From the NCBI RefSeq assembly GCF_963259705.1, contig NC_081840.1, positions 117,355,074 through 117,419,073 of the forward strand: a DNA stretch of 64,000 bases, read 5' to 3'. Within the stretch, counting starts at the first letter, position 1; each line of letters opens with the position of its first letter. This stretch comes from Myotis daubentonii (taxonomy: Eukaryota; Chordata; Mammalia; Chiroptera; Vespertilionidae). The position numbers and the translations under genes are program-made. The notes beneath the pieces are model-generated. The model was not told where the DNA came from. It saw nothing but the letters and a program-made list of their open reading frames with translations, and ran no database searches. Below, in pieces: positions 56,956 to 64,000 of this stretch.

Positions 56956-59282
56956 GGAGAAACCAAGATGGTGGCATAAGTAAACACCGGAAATTGCTGC
57001 CTCCCACAACAACTTCAAAAATACAACTAAATGACAAAACGGACATCATCCAGAACCACAGGAAGGCTGGCTGAGTGGAAATTCTACAACTAGAAGGAAA
57101 GAGAAAAGCACACTGAGGCTCAGAGGAGGTGCGGAAGTAAAGTACAGAGGTACAGAGGTGCACGCGGCAAGGGCTGGCAACTGAGGACGCGGCTGTCTTT
57201 TTGAATCAGGAGGGAGTCACGAGCCCCCAACTGCTCTGAACTCCAGATCCAGGAAGTCTCTGGGGACCCAGACTCATACGGGGAGAAACTGGACTGTCAG
57301 GCAGCGGGCAGAACTCGGAACTCGAGGGCGGCTTTCTCTCAGAGGTGCTTGCAGCGATTACTGGGACACTGAGACGCAGGGCCTCTTAGGGCAGAGCCGA
57401 GGATCAGCCATAGCTGCTTGCTCTACCCTGTTGATTCCCTGAGGCCCCGCCCCACCCAAGCTGCATCAGAGGCTTTTGCATATGAATGCCCTGGCCCTTT
57501 GCAATCTGAAAATTACCTAACAAACTGCAGCTGGGCCAGACAGACTCAGAATTTCGAAGAGAAGGCCCAAGGCCCCACAGCAGCTTGCATTGCTTCACAG
57601 CTGGGCCTCATCGGGCACCTCCAAACCCCAAACAAAGAAGGAGAATCTGCAGATCTCTTCATGTATCCTGCTGGGTAGCCTCAGGAAGAGGCTAAATTAG
57701 CACCTCCTTAGAGATCCAAGAGCCAGTGTACCCAGTGGTCAGAGTGGGACCATCCAGATTACAACTCCTCAGATCCATAAGGGACACACACAGGGGGCAG
57801 ACTCAGTGAGCACCAAAGCCCCAGTGAAGCAAGTCTTGCTCCATAAGGGTGTCTTCAGCACAGAAGTTCTCCCACCGTAGACACAACTGATTCTCACAGG
57901 CAATTGGCATGGAGGTCAATTCCTCCCAGTGATACCTACAACAATCAAGGCTTAACTACAACAAGACTGTGCACAAAGACCACAAAGGGGTGCACCAAGA
58001 GTGTCCAACTCAGGTAACTGGGGAGGCTGAGCCACTGGGCCCTATAGGACACCTAGCACACAAAGCCACTCTATCAACACAGGGAAGCATAAAAAATGCG
58101 GAGACAAAGAAACAGATCACAAATGACAGATATGGAGGAAAGCAAACTACTGGATATAGAGTTCAAAACCACGGTTATAAGGTTTTTCAAGAATTTTCTA
58201 GAAACCTCCAATAAATTTAGTGAGACCCTGGAGGATATGAAAAAAGACCAACTAGAAATTAAGCATACACTGACTGAAATAAAGAATAATATACAGAGAT
58301 CCAACAGCAGACAAGAGGATCCCAAGAATCAAGTCAAAGATTTGAAATACAAAGAAGCAAAAAATACCCAACCAGAAAAGCAAAAGGTAAAAAGAATCCA
58401 AAAATATGAAGATAGTGTAAGGAGCATCTGGGGCAGCTTCAAACGCACCAACAACCGAATTATAGGGGTGCCAAAAGAAGAGAGAAAGCGCGATATTGAA
58501 AACCTATTTGAAGAAATAATGACAGAAAACTTCCCCTACCTGGGTAAAGAAACAGACTTACAAGTCTAGGAAGCACAGAGAACCCCAAACAAAAGGAATC
58601 CAAAGAGGACCACACCAAGACACATCATAATTAAAATGCCAAGAGCAAAAGACAAAGAGAGAATCTTAAAAGCAGCAAGAGGAAAAGTCAGTTACCTACA
58701 AGGGAGTACCCATACGACTGTCAGCTGATTTCTCAACAGAAACTATGCAGGCCAGAAGGGAGTGGCAAGAAATATTCAAAGTGATGACTAGCAAGAACCT
58801 ACAACCAAGATTACTTTATCCAGCAAAGCTATCATTCAGAACGGAAGGTCAGATTAAGAGCTTCACAGATAAGGAAAAGCTAAAGAAGTTCATCACCACC
58901 AAACCAGTATTATATGAAATGCTGAAAGGTATTCTTTAACAAGAGGAAGAAGAAAAAGGTAAAGATAAAAATTATGAACAGCAAATACATATCTATCAAC
59001 AAGTGAATCTAAAAATCAAGTGAATAAAAAATCTGATGAACAGAGTAAACTGGTGAATATAATAGAACCAGGGGCATAGAAAGGGAGTGGATTGACAATT
59101 CTTGGGGGAAAAGGGGTGTGGGGGTGCAGGAAGAGACTGGACAAAAATCGTACACCTATGGATGAGGACAGTGGGAGGGGTAAGGGGTGGGAACTGGGTC
59201 AAGGAGAGCTATGGGGGGAAAAAAGAGGAACAACTGTAATAATCTGAACAATAAAGATTTAATTAAAAAAATAAATAAAAAA
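56956..59282 (+). mobile_element. Half-L1 (HAL1-type) retrotransposon, ORF1 only
   Basis: A 2.33-kb insertion with a 17-bp target duplication TAAAAATGATTCCATTA (56939-56955 and 59283-59299). It starts ggagaaaccaagatggtggc with a YY1-type box at 56965-56975, so the 5' end is complete. Then a ~1.1-kb 5' UTR, ORF1 (about 58096-58939), about 100 bp that would be the start of ORF2, then directly a 3' UTR and tail with AATAAA (near 59250). ORF2 is missing although both ends are intact. This is the structure of HAL1 elements. Confidence 0.85.
58096..58939 (+). pseudogene. ORF1 of the half-L1, broken
   Basis: Encodes an L1 ORF1p-like chaperone: acidic/lysine-rich coiled coil, then NRIIGVPKEERKRDIENLFEE-type RRM entry, PRHIIIK, and QARREWQEIFKVM to the C-terminus (YEMLKGIL). 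The start used here is the first ATG-type position in the frame and may not be the true one. A TAG at 58567-58569 and a frameshift near 58690 break it; the last part (58745-58939) is open in another frame and ends at TAA 58937-58939. Confidence 0.87.
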
Positions 59283-59299
59283 TAAAAATGATTCCATTA

Positions 59300-59727
59300 A
59301 ATGAACTGTGTATAATAATGACTGAGGTGGAAGAAACTAAGAACACTGTTCCTTTTACCTACTGTCCTACAGATTCTTCCTTTTTCACAAAATCAAAAAA
59401 CAAAAATAGTTCTCAAGCCCTATAAAAACCTGTGGCTGAATAATTCACAAGGTAAAGTGAACTGGAATTGAAATCAGTCTTTCTAACTAAAGTCTATGGT
59501 TTAAACATGAGATGCAAAGATGATTATTTTATTTAAAATTAGTTCAAAATGTGGTTTATAAAAACCCCCAAAACTTCTTTTTTTTTCTACTGGACACCAG
59601 GTTTACAAGCAAGTTTTTTCAAGGACAGAAAACTTGTAAGAATGAATTTTTTATACTTGGGGAACTTAAAAAAATGGATGTATAAAATGTGTATAACCAA
59701 AATATGTATTTCACAGAATTTATTAAA
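59300..59727 (+). other. Intronic sequence, nothing recognised
   Basis: AT-rich; no repeat named. Confidence 0.35.
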
Positions 59728-59856
59728 AAGTGACTATTTAATAGCATGGATGGAGCTGGAGAACATTATGCTAAGTGAAATAAGTCAGTCAGAGAAAGAT
59801 AAATATCATATGCTCTCACCATTTGTGGATTATAATGAACTCAAACTATACAAACA
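59728..59856 (+). mobile_element. L1 ORF2 C-terminal fragment
   Basis: agcatggatggagctggaga, gtgaaataagtcagtcagag, atttgtggattataatgaac: corresponds to 13134-13240 of the full L1. Confidence 0.85.
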
Positions 59857-60134
59857 TTTTCCAAATTACAATCCAAAAAACAGGCAGCTTATTTATTTGT
59901 TATAGGGTCCATTGACTGTTTAGGTACACAGTGCTCTGTACTTCATCTGAGAAAAGGGCAACCTGTTTTTCAAACCTTTAACCTTCACAGTATTTCAAGA
60001 TACAGACACTCTTATTTAAACAACTTTTACCCTGTTAATACAGTTGGCATCAGCCCTCAGATTACAAAAGCTTCCTGATGATCTTGTAGCAAACCAACAG
60101 GTTGCACTTTGGAAAGTGATTTGGTTAAGAGATA

Positions 60135-60448
60135 GATGTAAGATACTTATATGTGGAATATAAAGAACAAAACAAATGAACAAACAAAACAAAACAGACT
60201 CATAGATACAGAGAATAGACTGGTGGTTGACAGAGGGGAAGGGGGCTGGGGGACTGGGTGAAAGAGATGAAGGAATTAAGAAGTACAAATTGGAAGTTAC
60301 CAAATAGTTACAAGGAAATAAAGTACAGCATAGGGAATATAGTCAATAATATTGTAATAACTATGTATGGTGCCAGATGGGCACTAGACTTATCAGGGGA
60401 AATCACTTTGTAAACCACTATGCTGTACACCTGAAACTAATAAAATAA
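60135..60448 (+). mobile_element. L1 3' UTR, older subfamily
   Basis: atatgtggaatataaagaac, gagaatagactggtggttga, gtaataactatgtatggtg, ctgtacacctgaaactaata. Cut at its 3' end by the Helitron. Confidence 0.82.
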
Positions 60449-60722
60449 CTAGAAGCCTGGTGCACAAATTCATGCATGGGTGGGATCCCTCAATCTGGCC
60501 GATGATCTAGGCCTATTGAGGCTTGGCCCGTCAGGGGGAGTGACCCCAGGAGGTTGGCCAGCTGGCAGGAAGGGCCACAAGAAGTTGGCTGTGGGAGTGC
60601 ACTGACCACCAGGGGTCAGCTCCTGCATTGAGCATCTGCCCCCTGGTGATCAGTGTGCATCATAGCGACTGGTCAACCGGTCATTTGGTTGTAACGGTCA
60701 CTTAAGCTTTTATATATATAGA
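60449..60722 (-). mobile_element. Short non-autonomous Helitron
   Basis: CTAG at 60449-60452, 5' end at 60722 (gcttttatatatatagat). 274 bp. It has an inverted pair of near-CTCF cores, each one mismatch (60606-60617 and 60638-60649). Confidence 0.9.
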
Positions 60723-61490
60723 TATTTAATGTCAACTGTAATTGAAAAAGTAAAGTAAAGATGAAAAGACCAAAAAAAAAATAGATTTAAGTAAAAGGAT
60801 CTGTGTTATATTTAAGGTGGATTACAAACCAAAATTTGTGATGACTTTATAGCTGGATCAGTAAGCTTCTGCAATTTTCACAAAGCAAAGTGGGCAGTAT
60901 AGATCACTGTTGAAATTATTGATATGAGACCAATATTTGAGAATATATCAGAATTCTTCAAATAAAAATATTTAGTGTTCCAAATATTTATCTATGGAAT
61001 TATTTATCCTTCACATTTTCTAAAATGCTCATGATATACACTAGCATCTCAAATTAAAAATAAAATTTAAAATTAATTTTAAAGATTATTCCTGAGTGGT
61101 TAATTCACACTCACACATAATGGTTATCATTTTTGCAGGAAGTAGCATGGTGCTTTGGAAAGCACACAGCTCATGCAGTTGGGAGGCTTTCTTCCTAATT
61201 CTGATGACCTTGCTCCTTTATTGAACTATCTGGTGCTATTAAGAGGCTGATCTCAGTGCCAGATGTCAGAAATTCAATATAAAACAAAATGGCCATGGTT
61301 CTGACCCTCATTGAACTTCCATATAGTGGAGGATACAGAAAAAAATAAAAAACTTAGTCATTCCATGCAATGGGGACAATGACAGGGGCAGTAGAGGGCA
61401 TGTTGAGAGCCCTTTGAATAATGAACAAAAACATTTCTGGGGTTAGTGAAGGCTTCTAAAAGCATGTGAATAATGCTATTATGATTAATA
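60723..61490 (+). other. Intronic sequence, nothing recognised
   Basis: AT-rich intron without a named repeat. Confidence 0.4.
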
Positions 61491-62489
61491 CTAGGGGCCC
61501 AGTGCACGAATTCATGTACCTTGAAAAGAACTGTGGGCCACGAGGCTGAGGTGGGCACAGGGGCACGTCTTGGCCCATGCTCCATCCCCCCACCCAGCCC
61601 CTCCCACCGCGGTCCCCAGTCTCCAGTCTCCAGTCCCCAGTCCCCAGTCCCCTGTCTGCTGGCAGCCCTGCTCCTGCTGCCACCACTCCCACATGCTGAC
61701 AGCATCGACCCCGCTTGCACTTGCTGATGGTGCGGAGCAATTGAGGCTGCCGTCAGCAGCGAGTACAAGCAGGGCCGGTGCCATCAGCGGGTGTGAGTGG
61801 TGTCTGCTGCCCCAATCGTCCCTCAGGAGCAAGGGAAGGTGGAGAAGCTCTCAGGGCAATCGAGGCCAGCAGCCACCACTTGCATCCACTGATGGTGCCG
61901 AGTGATCGGGACCGACGCTGGGTGCTGGCAGCAGTGCGAGCAGTGGCTCAGGTGCCAGCTGCAGGTGCGAGCAGTGCCGGCACCGGCAGTGGGTGCAAGT
62001 GGCAGCTCTGATGCCAGCAATGGATGCGAACAAGGCCGTCACTGGCAGCAGGTGTGAGAGACAGCTGCAGGCCCTGATCACCCCTTAGGAGCAGGGAGGA
62101 GGTGGAGAAGCTCTGAGGGGCAATTGGGTCTGGAAACTGCCGCTTGCACCTGCTGACAGTGTTGAATGATCAGGGCTGGTGCTGAGCACCGGCAGCAGGT
62201 GTGAGCGCCGGCACAGGTGTGAGCACCGGGCAGGACTGCAGCACATGGGATCAAAGAATTTTCAGCAACCACCAGATGCTTGCCCCAATGACAGTGACTG
62301 GTGCCTCTCCTTGGTCTGGCACCCCCGCTCATCTGCTCAACCATCCCGCTGTGGCCGACACCTGCCATGTTCCACACTCCTTCACCTGCTGCCGACGCTC
62401 GCCATGTTCTGCGGGCACCTGGTGGTCAGCGCATGTCATAGTGACCGGTTGTTCGGTTGTTCCTCCGTTCAGCCTTTTATTATATAGGA
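61491..62489 (-). mobile_element. GC-rich non-autonomous Helitron
   Basis: CTAG at 61491-61494 and 5' end at 62489 (ccttttattatatagga); 999 bp, A/T flanks. The interior is GC-rich with short repeats (ccagtctccagtcccc near 61619-61650; gcaagtggcagc / gcgagcagtg-type units at 61700-62230). It ends with a CTCF-like core variant (62414-62425). Spurious ORFs of about 100-136 codons cross it on both strands. Confidence 0.88.
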
Positions 62490-62680
62490 TGTGCCAGGCA
62501 GTGTGCCAGCCACTTTACAGGCATTATTTTCTTTTATGTTTAGATAGTTTATGAGATGAATATTTCTGTTTCGAATATGAGGTGAATTAACGAGGTTTAA
62601 CTGTATTAGGTTCACACTGAGAAATGATGGAGACCTGATTCAAATAGGGGATGAGTCCAAAGTCTGAGCACCTGCTGTTG
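62490..62680 (-). repeat. MIR SINE, diverged
   Basis: gtgccaggcagtgtgccagc, tttacaggcattattttctt, tatgaggtgaattaacgagg: order of a reversed MIR. Confidence 0.6.
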
Positions 62681-63326
62681 CACTGTCACCTGAAAGATGA
62701 GTGTTGTCTATATGGGGAGAGAGTTTGGGGAAGGGAGGAAAGAGAGAGCATTCTAGGCAGAGAAAAGATCCCGGGTCAAGCTATATAAGCTAGAAAAAAA
62801 AAAAAAAGCATGATAAGTTCAAGGAACTTTAAGAAGTTTATTATGGAAGTTTCTTTGAATGTGAAGAAAAAAATTACACAAAATGATTCTAGAAGGGGGT
62901 AATCAGTCCATGAAAAGGCCTTCTAAGCTAAATAGGTAACTTTGAACTTTATTCTGAGGCAGAGTGGAGTTATTGGAGGGTTTTATTAAGGAAACCTGCC
63001 GTGACTGCCATATGTAAACTCTTATAGAGGGAACAAAATCAGAAACAGAGGGAACAGTTAGGAGTGGTAATCTAGATACTAGATAATGGTAGCCAGACTA
63101 GAGGCGTGACAGTGAGGACGATGCCGGGAGAATTAAGAGGATTTAATATTTGGCTTATTTTCTTAAAGGGGTAGAGAGGCTTCATGAATGTAGTTATATT
63201 TCTGATATGGAGCTAAAGGATGACACCTTTCATTGCCATGGGGAACAATGGAGGATAAGAAAGTTCGTGAGGAAGACTGTGAGTTCATTTTTGGACATAA
63301 GTTTAGATAGCTTTGGAGATATGTAA
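62681..63326 (+). other. Intronic sequence, nothing recognised
   Basis: No exon or named repeat seen. Confidence 0.4.
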
Positions 63327-63328
63327 TA

Positions 63329-63610
63329 CAGTGGGGCCTTGACTTATGAGTGTCCCATTCTAATGAGTTTTTCGAGATACGAGCCGTCTCTCGGCCGATT
63401 TTTTGCTTTGAGTTGCGAGCTAAAATTCGGGTTACGAGCCAGCTTCAGATACCCCACCGCTAGTTGGAGCAGCGAACGTCACAGTGAACGCCACAACATC
63501 AGCCCAGTATCACGTGTCTCACTCGTTCACTTTTTGATTTGACATAGGAGTAATTTGAGTTACGAGCTCCGTCACGGAACGAATTAAACTCGTAAGTCAA
63601 GGCCCCACTG
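63329..63610. mobile_element. Tigger-like (Tc1/mariner) MITE
   Basis: 282 bp with inverted ends CAGTGGGGCCTTGACTTA(T/C)G(AGT), 22 of 23 bases matching, flanked by TA on both sides (63327-63328, 63611-63612). The interior is rich in gagttacgag / ctcgtaac-type units. No transposase. The TA duplication places it in Tc1/mariner; the CAG start suggests pogo/Tigger. Confidence 0.85.
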
Positions 63611-63612
63611 TA

Positions 63613-64000
63613 TATGATAGGATATATAAATCCACAGTTCAGAGAAATTAAAACAGGGCATTATGTGGTAGGAAAATTATTTGCTCTCTACCCTTCTAGA
63701 TTCTTGGCTGAGACACCCCTATAATAAAAAGACAGACTAACAGGAGAACAACATACAAGTTTAATAACATGTATACCTCCTGTATACATGGGAGATACCC
63801 AATAAAACTGAGTAACTCCCCCAAATAAGTGAATCCATCACCTTAAATACCATCTTTTCCTTCAGTACCATCTTTAGCTAAAGACAAAAGAAGATGTTGG
63901 GGGTGGGGAGTCCGTTATGGGAGGTAACCAGAAAAAGCACAGTACAAGGGTAAAGTTGTTATGTAGCCTTAAGTCACTGCTTCCTCCACTGATAAAAGTT
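63613..64000 (+). other. Intronic sequence, nothing recognised
   Basis: AT-rich; window ends within MDGA2 intron 1. Confidence 0.4.

Noticed and set aside
61358..62554. Several 100-136-codon ORFs
   Set aside because: All lie in or over a GC-rich non-autonomous Helitron; low-complexity translation.

Overview
The window is nuclear DNA of a mammal, almost certainly a vesper bat (Vespertilionidae). Three things point there: many non-autonomous Helitrons of the HeliBat type (5' TCCTATATAATAAAAG, 3' GTGCACCGGGCCTCTAG, inserted between A and T), many tRNA-derived Ves SINEs, and young cut-and-paste DNA elements including a SPIN-type hAT. The exact species cannot be read from the sequence.

The only host coding sequence I can support is the first coding exon of MDGA2 (ATG 20561, splice donor after 20633, + strand). 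It sits at the downstream edge of a CpG-rich promoter region (about 18.7-20.9 kb) that carries a pyrimidine TCC tract, a CCAAT box next to an RFX-type X-box, an ETS-like site and upstream AUGs. Everything after 20633 is the start of a very long intron 1; no exon 2 was recognised.

By region: 0.6-3.3 kb is a composite Helitron, split by an ERV solo LTR, followed by a second Helitron and a Ves SINE. 3.5-5.3 kb is GC-rich sequence I could not classify. 5.3-13.75 kb holds an AT pentanucleotide array, another composite Helitron, and a Helitron split by a 7.0-kb full-length but dead L1. 13.75-18.7 kb is mostly single-copy flank. 20.6-64 kb is intron filled with Ves SINEs (mostly antisense to MDGA2), forward and reverse Helitrons, 5'-inverted L1s, a half-L1 (ORF1 only), hAT and Tigger-like MITEs, MaLR LTRs, MIRs and microsatellites.

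The most interesting pattern is in the Helitrons. Many carry a 12-bp core identical or nearly identical to the CTCF binding core (CCACCAGGGGGC), often as an inverted pair. Several are fused two-unit composites that share the same internal junction, so they seem to have moved as one unit. All transposon ORFs seen are broken.
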